DNA of 64,000 nt, taken from contig NZ_KB889967.1 of the NCBI RefSeq assembly GCF_000372885.1, forward strand, positions 3,970,060-4,034,059, read 5' to 3'. Below, piece by piece: positions 53,362-62,161 of the stretch. Positions within the stretch are counted from its first letter, which is position 1, and each line of letters starts with the position of its first letter. The position numbers and the translations under genes were made by a program. Below the pieces are notes generated by a model. That model ran no database searches and was not told the origin of the DNA. It saw only the letters and a program-made list of their open reading frames with translations. This DNA comes from Methyloversatilis thermotolerans. Lineage in GTDB: Bacteria; Pseudomonadota; Gammaproteobacteria; Burkholderiales; Rhodocyclaceae.

Positions 53362-56300
53362 TTGTCCCAGTCCAGCATCGACGATCAGGTCGTAGCCGCG
53401 CCATCTCCACACGCCCCGGCACGCGCGGGCCGGCGCCGCCCGCTCGCGGGCCTGCTGTCGGCCGGCCTGCTGACCTACATCGTGCTCGCGGCTTTCGTCC
53501 TTGTTGCGCGCCACTGGATACTGCCGGACGTGGACGCTTACCGTCCGCGCATCGAACAGGCTCTGGGCGAGGCGTTGCAGCGGCAGGTCCGGATAGACGC
53601 GCTGAGCGCGGACTGGACCGGCCTGCATCCGCAGCTCAGTCTGCGCGGCCTCGTATTGCTCGACGAATCCGGTGCGCCAGCGCTGCGACTGGAGCAGGTG
53701 GAGGCGGCACTCGGATTTTCCTCGCTGTTGCGCGGCGAACTGCATCTGCACCGGCTGGATATCAACGGGCCTGACCTGCGCATTCGACGCGCCGCGGACG
53801 GCCGCCTGTTCGTGGCAGGTCTGGAGGTGCAGCGCGATGGTGAGCGAGGCGGTTTCATGCGCTGGCTGCTGTCCCAGGGCCAGATCAATATCCGCGGAGC
53901 GCGCCTCGAGTGGCAGGACGAGCGGCGCCCTGGGGCGCCGTCGCTGCAGTTGTCCGACGTCGATGCGCGGCTGGACAATTTCGGGCGCAATCACCGTTTC
54001 GGCCTCAACGCACATCCGCCGCGCGAACTTGCGCAGTCGCTCGAACTGCGCGGCGATGTGTCGCTGCCGGACATCGACCGTCCGGCCTCCGCCTCGGGCG
54101 ATCTGTTCCTGTCCCTGCTGGGCGCCGACATGGCGGTGTGGCGGCACTGGGTGGACTATCCGGTCGAGCTGCCGCAGGGGCGCGGTGCCACGCGGATATG
54201 GAGCCGCTTCGAGGGCGAGCGCTTGACCGGTGTGCGCGCAGAGCTGGCGCTCGCCGACGTGAAGCTGCGCCTCGCCCCCGATCTGCCCATGTTCGATCTC
54301 GCCAGCCTGTCCGGTCTGATCAGTGCCGAACAGGTGAGCAGCGAACGCATCGTTGCGTCGGCGCGGCAACTGCAATTGACCACCAAGGATGGACTGGAGC
54401 TCACGCCCACCAGCCTGGACCTGCGCTGGCAGGCGGCAAGCGGCGGTCAGCCGGCACAGGGCGACATGTCGGCGAATGCGCTCGATCTCGATGCGCTGAC
54501 CCGCATGTCGGCCTATCTTCCCTTGTCGCAGGCGGTGCGCGAGCGCCTGCAGCAGCATGCCGCGCGCGGCTGGCTGCGCGAACTCGACGGCGGCTGGACC
54601 GGCGAGCTGTCCGCGCCCGACAGTTTCCGCATCAATGCGCGGCTGGAGGGTGTCGGCCTGTCCGCGGTGGGCGAGCTGCCCGGTGTGTCCGGCCTGTCGG
54701 GGCGGATAGAGGGGTCGGATCTGCGCGGAACGCTGCAGATCGATGCCCCCGATCTTCAGCTCAGCCTGCCGGCGGTGTTTCCCGAGCCGGACATCGCGTT
54801 TTCGCAGTTCAGATTGCGTGCGGCCTGGCAGCGCAACGACGGCGCGACCGAGCTGGCGCTGGAATCGCTCGCTTTCCGCAACGCGCACGTTCAGGGGCAG
54901 GCGCGAGGCCGCTACCGAACGGGCGAGCGCGGCGGCGACATCGACATCGAAGCGCGCTTGACCGATGGCGACCCGCGCGCGGTGTGGCGCTATCTGCCGC
55001 ATTCGGTCGGACCGGACACGCGCGACTGGCTGCGTACGGCACTGGCGGCGGGGCGCGTGCCGGAGGCCACGTTGCGGCTGCGCGGCCACCTTGCCGATTT
55101 CCCGTTCGACCGGCCCGGTTCCGGTGTTTTCCAGGTGCGGGTGAAGGCGGAGGAGGCCACGCTCGACTTCGGCCATGAATGGCCGCCCCTGACCGGCTTG
55201 CGTGCGGACGTGCTGTTCGAGGGGCGACGCATGCTGGTGACCGGCCGCGACGGACGCATTCTGAATGCCCGTGTCGGCCCGACCACTGCGGAGATTCCGG
55301 ATCTGTGGGCGCACGAGGAAGTGTTGGTGGTGAAGGGCTCGGCCAGCGGTGCCACCAGTGAATTCCTCCGCTATATCGATGCCAGCCCGGTCGGCGCGCG
55401 CATCGAGGGGTTCACCGCCGGCATGCGTGCCGAGGGCAATGGCAAGCTGCAGCTCGGCCTGACCATACCGCTGCGCCATTCGCGCGACAGCCGGGTGGAG
55501 GGCGAATACAGTTTCACCGGCAACCGGTTGCGGATCGATGCGGCGATGCCGCCGCTCGACGATGCGGCCGGTCGCATCGCCTTCACCGACAGCAGTCTCA
55601 CGATACGGGGTGCGCAGGCCAGCGTGCTCGGTTTTCCGATGACGCTGGATGTGAGCACGGCTGCGAATGGTGCGGTGAACGTGGAGGCACGCGGTCGCGC
55701 CTCGGCCGACGCGCTGCGTGCGCAGATCGGGCAGAGCTGGATGGACGCGCTGTCCGGCAGCGCGACCTGGCAGGCGCGAATCGCGGTGCGTCGCGATGCG
55801 AGCGACGTCGTTCTGGAGGCGGATCTGGCGCAGATGGCGTCGGCGCTGCCGGCGCCGCTGGGCAAGCCGCTGGGCGAGCCGCTGGCGCTGCGGGTGGAGC
55901 GTTTCGCCGGCATGGATGCGCGCGAAATGGCGCGGCGCGGCCTGCCATCGATCGGCGCCGACCGCGAACTGCTGCGCGTGAGCGCCGGGCGCCTGGGCGC
56001 GGCCGACATCGTGCGGCGCCAGGGCGTCGTGGAGCGCGCTGCGATCGGCCTGCCGCAGATGCCGCCGCTGCCCGATGCCGGCATCGCGCTCGTCCTCAGC
56101 GGCGACACCATCGATCTGGATGCGCTGTCCCGGACATTCGGTGCGGCGGGCGGCGCGGAATCCGGAGCGGAGGCGCCACCGCCGGGCCGCGTGCGCATCG
56201 ACGCCCGCAACCTCAAGGTGGCCGGGCACTGGCTGGATGGCGTGAAGGCGGATGCCCAGCGGCACGGCGAACGGTGGGACATCGACCTGACCAGTTCGCA

Positions 56301-57279
56301 GGCGCGCGGCAAGCTGAGCTGGCTGCCGCAGGGCAAGGGTCAGGTGACGGCGCGCTTCGAGCGACTGCGCCTGGACAGTCCGGAAGACGAGCGTGCCCAG
56401 GTCAGCAGTACCGATGCGCAGGACGAACCGGACGAACTGCCGGCGCTGGATATCGAAGCGGATCAGTTCGTGCTCGATGGCCGTCAGCTCGGGCGGCTGG
56501 AGCTGCGCGCGCGCAACGAGCGGCGCGCCTGGCTGATCGATCAGCTTGTGCTCAGCGTGCCCGAAGGCAGCTTCGTGGGCAGCGGTGCCTGGGGACGTCC
56601 GACCGGCGGTCCGCGCGGCGGGCGGGAAACCCGCATCGGCTTCGAAATCCGCGCCAGCGACGCCGGACGCTTGCTGGAACGCCTTGGCCACGCCGGGGTG
56701 CTGCGCCGGGGCACCGCGAGCCTGAAGGGAACCCTGAGCTGGCAGGGCAGTCCGCTGTCCATCGACTACCTTTCGCTGGGCGGCGCCTTCGAGCTGAAGG
56801 CCGACGACGGACAGTTCAGCAAGATCAGCCCCGGTGCCGGCCGGCTGCTCGGCATACTGAGCCTGCAGTCCTTGCCCCGTCGCATCACGCTGGATTTCCG
56901 CGACGTATTCAGCGAAGGCTTCGCTTTCGATCGCGTGCGCGGGAATGTGAAGGTGGAGCGTGGCATCATGACCACCCGTGATCTCGAACTGGCCGGGCCG
57001 GCCGCCCAGGTGAAGATCACAGGCAGTGTCGATGTGTCTGCGGAAACGCAGAATCTGGTCGTGAACGTCCAGCCGGCGCTCAGCGACAGCGTGTCGGTTG
57101 GCGCGCTGATCGCCAATCCGGCGGTGGGCGTGGCCACCTATCTTGCGCAGAAGGTGTTGAAGGATCCGCTCGGCCAGATGTTCGCGTTCCGTTATGCCGT
57201 AACAGGGTCGTGGGACGATCCGGCCGTGAGCAAGCTCGGGGAGCAGCCGGCCGCGTCGTCGGCCGCACCCGCTCGCTGA
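53362..57279 (+). CDS. YhdP-family (AsmA-like) envelope protein, TTG start
   Basis: 1305 residues. The TTG at 53362 is the first possible start; it gives a cytoplasmic arm and one membrane anchor at about residues 28-50 (LAGLLSAGLLTYIVLAAFVL). The remainder is a long periplasmic beta-rich chain of the AsmA/DUF3971 type, with the C-terminal family part FSKISPGAGRLLGILSLQSL and DFRDVFSEGFAFDRVRGNVK. YhdP in E. coli is one of the AsmA-like bridges that carry phospholipid to the outer membrane. It leads a run of plus-strand genes. Confidence 0.9.
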   Translation: MSQSSIDDQVVAAPSPHAPARAGRRRPLAGLLSAGLLTYIVLAAFVLVARHWILPDVDAYRPRIEQALGEALQRQVRIDALSADWTGLHPQLSLRGLVLLDESGAPALRLEQVEAALGFSSLLRGELHLHRLDINGPDLRIRRAADGRLFVAGLEVQRDGERGGFMRWLLSQGQINIRGARLEWQDERRPGAPSLQLSDVDARLDNFGRNHRFGLNAHPPRELAQSLELRGDVSLPDIDRPASASGDLFLSLLGADMAVWRHWVDYPVELPQGRGATRIWSRFEGERLTGVRAELALADVKLRLAPDLPMFDLASLSGLISAEQVSSERIVASARQLQLTTKDGLELTPTSLDLRWQAASGGQPAQGDMSANALDLDALTRMSAYLPLSQAVRERLQQHAARGWLRELDGGWTGELSAPDSFRINARLEGVGLSAVGELPGVSGLSGRIEGSDLRGTLQIDAPDLQLSLPAVFPEPDIAFSQFRLRAAWQRNDGATELALESLAFRNAHVQGQARGRYRTGERGGDIDIEARLTDGDPRAVWRYLPHSVGPDTRDWLRTALAAGRVPEATLRLRGHLADFPFDRPGSGVFQVRVKAEEATLDFGHEWPPLTGLRADVLFEGRRMLVTGRDGRILNARVGPTTAEIPDLWAHEEVLVVKGSASGATSEFLRYIDASPVGARIEGFTAGMRAEGNGKLQLGLTIPLRHSRDSRVEGEYSFTGNRLRIDAAMPPLDDAAGRIAFTDSSLTIRGAQASVLGFPMTLDVSTAANGAVNVEARGRASADALRAQIGQSWMDALSGSATWQARIAVRRDASDVVLEADLAQMASALPAPLGKPLGEPLALRVERFAGMDAREMARRGLPSIGADRELLRVSAGRLGAADIVRRQGVVERAAIGLPQMPPLPDAGIALVLSGDTIDLDALSRTFGAAGGAESGAEAPPPGRVRIDARNLKVAGHWLDGVKADAQRHGERWDIDLTSSQARGKLSWLPQGKGQVTARFERLRLDSPEDERAQVSSTDAQDEPDELPALDIEADQFVLDGRQLGRLELRARNERRAWLIDQLVLSVPEGSFVGSGAWGRPTGGPRGGRETRIGFEIRASDAGRLLERLGHAGVLRRGTASLKGTLSWQGSPLSIDYLSLGGAFELKADDGQFSKISPGAGRLLGILSLQSLPRRITLDFRDVFSEGFAFDRVRGNVKVERGIMTTRDLELAGPAAQVKITGSVDVSAETQNLVVNVQPALSDSVSVGALIANPAVGVATYLAQKVLKDPLGQMFAFRYAVTGSWDDPAVSKLGEQPAASSAAPAR

Positions 57280-57319
57280 CCCGATGGCCGTGCTGCCGTC
57301 TTCGGAGGAATTTTCATCG

Positions 57320-58147
57320 ATGAACACGCCGGATGCTTCCGCATTGACCCGGGTTGCCGCCGTCCAGATGGTGTCGGGCCCCGATGTATCGGCCAATCTG
57401 GCCGAGGCCGGGCACTGGATTGCCGAAGCCGCCCGGCAGGGCGCGCGCCTGGTTGCGCTGCCCGAATATTTCCCGCTCATTTCCGGAGACGAGGCGGACA
57501 AGATCGCGATCCGCGAGGCGGAGGGCGCGGGACCGATACAGCGCTTCCTGTCGGACACGGCGCGCCGTCACGGCATCTGGCTGATCGGCGGTTCGGTGCC
57601 GCTGGCGGCCGAGGTGCCGGACAAGGTGCGCAACACCTGCCTCGCGTACGCGCCCGACGGCAGCCAGATCGCGCGCTACGACAAGGTGCATCTGTTCGCC
57701 TTCTCGCGCGGGAGCGAGAACTATGACGAGGCGCGCACGATAGAGGCCGGCCAGCAGCCGGTGGCCATCGATACCCCGTTCGGGCGAGTCGGCCTGTCCA
57801 TCTGTTATGACCTGCGCTTTCCTGAATACTTCCGTGCCCTGGGCGACATGAAACTGCTGGTGCTGGGGGCCGCCTTCACCGAAACCACCGGGCGCGCTCA
57901 CTGGGAACTGCTGCTGCGCGCGCGCGCGGTGGAAAACCAGTGCTATGTGCTGGCCGCGGCGCAGGGCGGCGTGCATCCGTCCGGGCGGCGCACCTGGGGG
58001 GATTCCATGCTGATCGACCCCTGGGGCAATGTACTGAACCGGCTGGCGCGCGGCCCCGGAGTGGTCCTGGGCGATATGGATGGCGACTATCTCCTTGAGA
58101 TCAGGCAGAATCTTCCCGCACTGGGACACCGCAAGCTGTCCTGCTGA
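57320..58147 (+). CDS. nitrilase-superfamily carbon-nitrogen hydrolase (Nit1/YbeM type)
   Basis: 275 residues from the ATG at 57320, 10 nt after GGAGG; an in-frame ATG at 57284 has no ribosome binding site. The catalytic triad is complete: Glu49 (LPEYFPLISG), Lys122 (YDKVHLFAF) and Cys162 (SICYDLRFPEYF). Close to the Nit/YbeM group, of which mammalian Nit1 removes deaminated glutathione; that is the most likely job but other amides are possible. Downstream by 23 nt is a FeeM-like gene. Confidence 0.9.
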   Translation: MNTPDASALTRVAAVQMVSGPDVSANLAEAGHWIAEAARQGARLVALPEYFPLISGDEADKIAIREAEGAGPIQRFLSDTARRHGIWLIGGSVPLAAEVPDKVRNTCLAYAPDGSQIARYDKVHLFAFSRGSENYDEARTIEAGQQPVAIDTPFGRVGLSICYDLRFPEYFRALGDMKLLVLGAAFTETTGRAHWELLLRARAVENQCYVLAAAQGGVHPSGRRTWGDSMLIDPWGNVLNRLARGPGVVLGDMDGDYLLEIRQNLPALGHRKLSC

Positions 58148-58170
58148 CGCCCGTTTCCGCGAACCGAAAA

Positions 58171-58953
58171 ATGGTCGACGACCCCTCCACGAATACGTCG
58201 AACTTCCCGCAGACACTCGCCGAAGTGACGGTGATGGATGTCGATCGCCTGCGTTCGATGTGCATCGAGCAGGAGGACATTCCGGGCACGCGTGAAATGG
58301 CGCAGCAGAAGGACAAGTTCCGCGTGCGCCTGCTGAGCAGCGACCGCGACAAGCGCGAGGGCACCAGCCTGCTGATCGAGAAGATGTATTCGTGGCGCGG
58401 CTATCACACCAAGAAGCACATAGACGAAACGCCGAACCGCATCACGCTGGTAGCCGAATTCGACGGTCACATCTATGGCACGGTGACGGTCAATCTCGAT
58501 TCCGATACCGGTCTGTCCGCCGATGAAACCTATCCCGACGTGATGAAGGCCCTGCGGGACCAGGGCCGGCGCGTGTGCGAGGTGGGCAAGTTCGCGGTGG
58601 AGCAGTCCGTGCGCTCCAAGCGGCTCATGGGCACGCTGTTCCACCTGATGTCCATCTACGCCTTCCGCATCCAGGACTGCGACGACGCGCTGATCGAGGT
58701 GAATCCGCGTCATCGACTGTTCTACGAGAAATACCTCGATTTCGCCGCTGCCGCCGAGGAGCGGACCTGCCAGCGCGTGGGCGCACCCGCCGTGCTGTTG
58801 CGGCTGACACGCGAAACCTATCGTGCCCGAGTCGATGAACTGGGAGGACGATGGCGTGATCTGAAGGAGGAGAAGTCGATGTACAAGTACTTCTTTCCTC
58901 CCTCCGAAGAGGACGCCATCGCCCAGCGGCTGGGCCACCCCATAAAGACCTGA
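58171..58953 (+). CDS. FeeM-like N-acyl amino acid synthase domain protein
   Basis: 260 residues, soluble, no signal peptide. A GNAT-like acyltransferase core: LLIEKMYSWRGYHTKK, PNRITLVAEFDGHIYGTVTV, VCEVGKFAVEQSV, and LIEVNPRHRLFYEKYLDF, the last two being the clearest family marks. FeeM joins acyl groups from acyl carrier protein to amino acids such as tyrosine, giving N-acyl amino acids. Acyl and amino acid choice cannot be read here. It sits between a C-N hydrolase gene and tldD, within one plus-strand run. Confidence 0.68.
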   Translation: MVDDPSTNTSNFPQTLAEVTVMDVDRLRSMCIEQEDIPGTREMAQQKDKFRVRLLSSDRDKREGTSLLIEKMYSWRGYHTKKHIDETPNRITLVAEFDGHIYGTVTVNLDSDTGLSADETYPDVMKALRDQGRRVCEVGKFAVEQSVRSKRLMGTLFHLMSIYAFRIQDCDDALIEVNPRHRLFYEKYLDFAAAAEERTCQRVGAPAVLLRLTRETYRARVDELGGRWRDLKEEKSMYKYFFPPSEEDAIAQRLGHPIKT

Positions 58954-58966
58954 ATGGATCGACCCG

Positions 58967-60442
58967 ATGAATAGTGCTGTTGCCCTGCCGACCGAGCCCG
59001 TAGACGGGGCCGACCTGATGAATGCCGCGCGTGCCACGCTGCTCGCGCCCTTCGACCTCGATCGCGGCGAACTCGACCGCGTATTCGGTCTGCTCGGTGC
59101 CCACCGCATCGACTACGCCGACCTCTATTTCCAGTACCAGTGCAGCGAGGCCTGGAGCCTGGAAGAGGGCATCGTGAAATCGGGCAGCTTCAATATCGAA
59201 CAGGGCGTGGGCGTGCGCGCGATCCAGGGCGACAAGACGGCATTCGCCTATTCCGACGAAATCAGCCTGCCGGCGCTCGAAGCCGCAGCGCGCGCCACGC
59301 GCGCCATCGCCGCGCAGGGCCAGAGCCTGAGCGCGCGCACCGTGCTGTCGTCGTCGCCGGCGCCCCTCTATTCGGCGCGCAATCCTCACGATTCGCTGTC
59401 CGATATCGAGAAGGTGAAGCTGCTCGAACGTATCGAGGGCTATGCGCGGGCCGAGGACGGCCGCGTCACGCAGGTGATGGCGCATGTCGCCGGCACCCAC
59501 GAGATCATCATGGTGATGCGCCATGACGGACATATGGCTGCCGATGTGCGGCCGCTGGTGCGCGTTTCGGTCACCGTCATCATGCAGGACGGTACCCGGC
59601 GCGAGCAGGGCTCGTCCGGTGGCGGCGGCCGTTTCGATTACGGCTGTTTCACCGACGAGGTGCTGCGCGACTACGCGCGGCGAGCCGTGCACCAGGCGCG
59701 CGTGAACCTGGATGCCCGGCCGGCGCCGGCCGGCACCATGAGCGTGGTACTCGGTCCGGGCTGGCCCGGCATCCTGCTGCACGAGGCGATCGGCCATGGC
59801 CTGGAAGGCGATTTCAACCGCAAGGGCAGTTCCGCCTTTGCCGGCCGCATCGGCCAGCAGGTTGCCGCGCGCGGCGTGACCGTGGTGGATGACGGCACCT
59901 TGCCCAACCGCCGCGGCTCGCTCACCGTGGACGACGAAGGCAATCCCACCCGCTGCACCACCCTGATCGAGGATGGCATCCTGGTCGGCTACATGCAGGA
60001 CAGCCTGAATGCGCGACTGATGGGCGTCGCGCCCACCGGCAATGGCCGGCGCGAAAGCTTCGCTCATCTGCCCATGCCGCGCATGACCAACACCTATATG
60101 CTCAATGGCGACCGCGATCCGGAGGACATCATCCGCTCGGTCAAGAAGGGTCTGTACGCGGTCAATTTCGGCGGTGGCCAGGTCGATATCACCAGCGGCA
60201 AGTTCGTGTTCTCCGGCGCCGAGGTCTACATGATCGAAAATGGCCGCGTGACCTATCCGGTCAAGGGCGCCACGCTGATCGGCAACGGTCCGGATGCGCT
60301 GACCCGGGTGTCCATGATAGGCAACGACATGGCGCTCGACAGCGGCGTGGGCACCTGCGGCAAGGAGGGGCAGAGCGTACCGGTCGGTGTCGGCCAGCCG
60401 ACCTTGCGCATCGATGGTCTGACCGTGGGGGGCACGGCCTGA
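58967..60442 (+). CDS. tldD: metalloprotease TldD
   Basis: 491 residues, E. coli 481. The zinc motif HEAIGH (His272, Glu273, His277) is complete, with GLEGDFNRKGSSAFAG after it. The C-terminal part contains the expected GSGxCGK-like end (SGVGTCGKEGQSVPVGVGQP). TldD with TldE (PmbA) degrades unfolded peptides and processes small modified peptides such as microcin B17 and the CcdA antitoxin. No tldE gene is in the window, as the pair is usually unlinked. Confidence 0.95.
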   Translation: MNSAVALPTEPVDGADLMNAARATLLAPFDLDRGELDRVFGLLGAHRIDYADLYFQYQCSEAWSLEEGIVKSGSFNIEQGVGVRAIQGDKTAFAYSDEISLPALEAAARATRAIAAQGQSLSARTVLSSSPAPLYSARNPHDSLSDIEKVKLLERIEGYARAEDGRVTQVMAHVAGTHEIIMVMRHDGHMAADVRPLVRVSVTVIMQDGTRREQGSSGGGGRFDYGCFTDEVLRDYARRAVHQARVNLDARPAPAGTMSVVLGPGWPGILLHEAIGHGLEGDFNRKGSSAFAGRIGQQVAARGVTVVDDGTLPNRRGSLTVDDEGNPTRCTTLIEDGILVGYMQDSLNARLMGVAPTGNGRRESFAHLPMPRMTNTYMLNGDRDPEDIIRSVKKGLYAVNFGGGQVDITSGKFVFSGAEVYMIENGRVTYPVKGATLIGNGPDALTRVSMIGNDMALDSGVGTCGKEGQSVPVGVGQPTLRIDGLTVGGTA

Positions 60443-60458
60443 GGGCTTGCCGTCTGTC

Positions 60459-60980
60459 ATGCCACCCTGGTTGAGACGCTGGATTCCTACCCGCGAGCAG
60501 ATACTTGCGACGCGCGCGCTCGCCCCGTTCGCGCGACATCTGGGCGACGAGCGGCTGTGGAGTCCGGACCGGAAAAGTGTGGCGCGTGCGGTGTCCATCG
60601 GCCTGTTCTTCGGGCTCATGATCCCGTTCGCGCAATTCCTGTTCGCGATACTGACCGCGTTGCTGCTGCGCGCCCACATCGTGACCAGCGCAGCCTGTAC
60701 CCTGATCACCAATCCATTCACCTTTCCGCCCATCTACTGGGCGGCCTACGAACTGGGCAGCCTGGTACTCGCCAAACCGTCCGCGCCGGCCGAGGCGAGC
60801 CAGATCGAACAGAGCGCGGGGCGCATCGGCGAACTGGCGACCGGCTGGCTGGAGGGGTTCTGGATCTGGCTCGGTGCGGCCGGGCTGCCGCTGGTGACCG
60901 GCCTGTTCATCATGGCCTGTACTGCGTCCTTGCTCGGCTATCTGGCCGTGCACCTGCTGTGGCGCGAGCGCAATCACTGA
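60459..60980 (+). CDS. DUF2062 membrane protein
   Basis: 173 residues from the ATG at 60459, about 12 nt after GAGGG; a TTG at 60447 is too close to it. Family features: SVARAVSIGLFFGLMIPFAQ, and TSAACTLITNPFTFPPIYWA in the centre, followed by a C-terminal hydrophobic hairpin. Three or four membrane helices. The function of DUF2062 is not established. Seventeen nt after tldD. Confidence 0.88.
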   Translation: MPPWLRRWIPTREQILATRALAPFARHLGDERLWSPDRKSVARAVSIGLFFGLMIPFAQFLFAILTALLLRAHIVTSAACTLITNPFTFPPIYWAAYELGSLVLAKPSAPAEASQIEQSAGRIGELATGWLEGFWIWLGAAGLPLVTGLFIMACTASLLGYLAVHLLWRERNH

Positions 60981-61073
60981 AGCCGCAAACCGCGCTCGAC
61001 CGGCGGCGCGGCGGGTTAGAATCCACCCTTCGACAACGGCGGCCGGCCGCCAGGGCTGTAACGACTGAAAGCC

Positions 61074-62156
61074 ATGAACGCACCCATGCACATGATCACT
61101 GACGACGTCCGCATCAAGGAAATCCGGGAACTCCTGCCGCCCACCCATCTGCTGACCGAGCTGCCGGCAAGCGATGTGGCTGCGCAGACCACCTTCGGCG
61201 CCCGCCAGGCCATCCATCGCATCCTGCGTGGCGCCGACGATCGCCTGCTGGTGGTGATCGGTCCGTGTTCAATACACGATTACAAGGCGGGCATGGAGTA
61301 CGCCAAGCTGTTGAAGGCGCAGCGCCAGCGCCTGGCCGGCGAGCTGGAAATCGTCATGCGTGTCTATTTCGAGAAGCCGCGCACCACGGTGGGCTGGAAG
61401 GGCCTGATCAACGATCCGCATCTCGACAACAGCTTCAAGATCAACGAAGGCCTGCAACTGGCCCGGCGCATCCTGCTCGAGGTCAACGAGCTCGGCCTGC
61501 CCGCCGGCACCGAGTTCCTCGACACCATCACGCCGCAGTACACCGCCGATCTCGTGGCCTGGGGGGCCATCGGTGCCCGTACCACGGAAAGCCAGGTGCA
61601 CCGCGAACTGGCATCCGGGCTGTCCTGCCCGGTCGGCTTCAAGAACGGCACCGACGGCAATGTGCGCATCGCCTCCGACGCGATCAAGTCGGCGCAGTCG
61701 CCGCACGTTTTCCTGTCGGTCACCAAGGCCGGACATTCGGCCATCGTGTCCACCACCGGCAACGAGGACTGCCACGTCATCCTGCGCGGCGGCAAGGAGC
61801 CGAACTACGACGCCGAAGCGGTGGACAAGGTGTGCCGTGAACTGGCCTCGGCCGGCGTGCCGGCCAAGGTGATGATCGACTTCTCGCATGCCAACAGCCG
61901 CAAGCAGTGCGCGCTGCAGATGGATGTGGCGCGCGACGTCGCGGCCCAGCTCGCCTGTGGCGAGGACCGCATATTCGGCGTGATGGTCGAATCACACCTG
62001 AAGGAAGGCCGGCAGGATCTGGTTGCCGGCAAGGCGCCGGAGTACGGCATGAGCATTACCGATGCCTGCCTCGGCTGGGACAGGAGCGTCGAACTGCTCG
62101 ACGTGCTCGCCGAGGCGGTGCGTGCCCGTCGTCGCGCGCTGGCCGATCGCGACTGA
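61074..62156 (+). CDS. aroG: 3-deoxy-7-phosphoheptulonate synthase, class I
   Basis: 360 residues, E. coli AroG 350. Very close to the family: DVRIKEIRELLPPTHLL, LLVVIGPCSIHD, RVYFEKPRTTVGWKGLINDP, WGAIGARTTESQVHRELASG, and VMIDFSHANSRKQ. It joins phosphoenolpyruvate and erythrose 4-phosphate in the first step of aromatic amino acid synthesis. The N-terminal regulatory arm is present; the effector (Phe or Tyr) cannot be fixed by eye. A GTG-started glycosyltransferase gene follows after 5 nt. Confidence 0.96.
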   Translation: MNAPMHMITDDVRIKEIRELLPPTHLLTELPASDVAAQTTFGARQAIHRILRGADDRLLVVIGPCSIHDYKAGMEYAKLLKAQRQRLAGELEIVMRVYFEKPRTTVGWKGLINDPHLDNSFKINEGLQLARRILLEVNELGLPAGTEFLDTITPQYTADLVAWGAIGARTTESQVHRELASGLSCPVGFKNGTDGNVRIASDAIKSAQSPHVFLSVTKAGHSAIVSTTGNEDCHVILRGGKEPNYDAEAVDKVCRELASAGVPAKVMIDFSHANSRKQCALQMDVARDVAAQLACGEDRIFGVMVESHLKEGRQDLVAGKAPEYGMSITDACLGWDRSVELLDVLAEAVRARRRALADRD

Positions 62157-62161
62157 ACGGG

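Noticed and set aside
53176-57558. 1460-codon open frame on the minus strand across the YhdP-like gene
   Set aside because: It is antisense to a clear AsmA-family gene. Long antisense frames are expected at this GC content, and its product is a low-complexity His/Arg/Gln/Ala-rich chain with no ribosome binding site.
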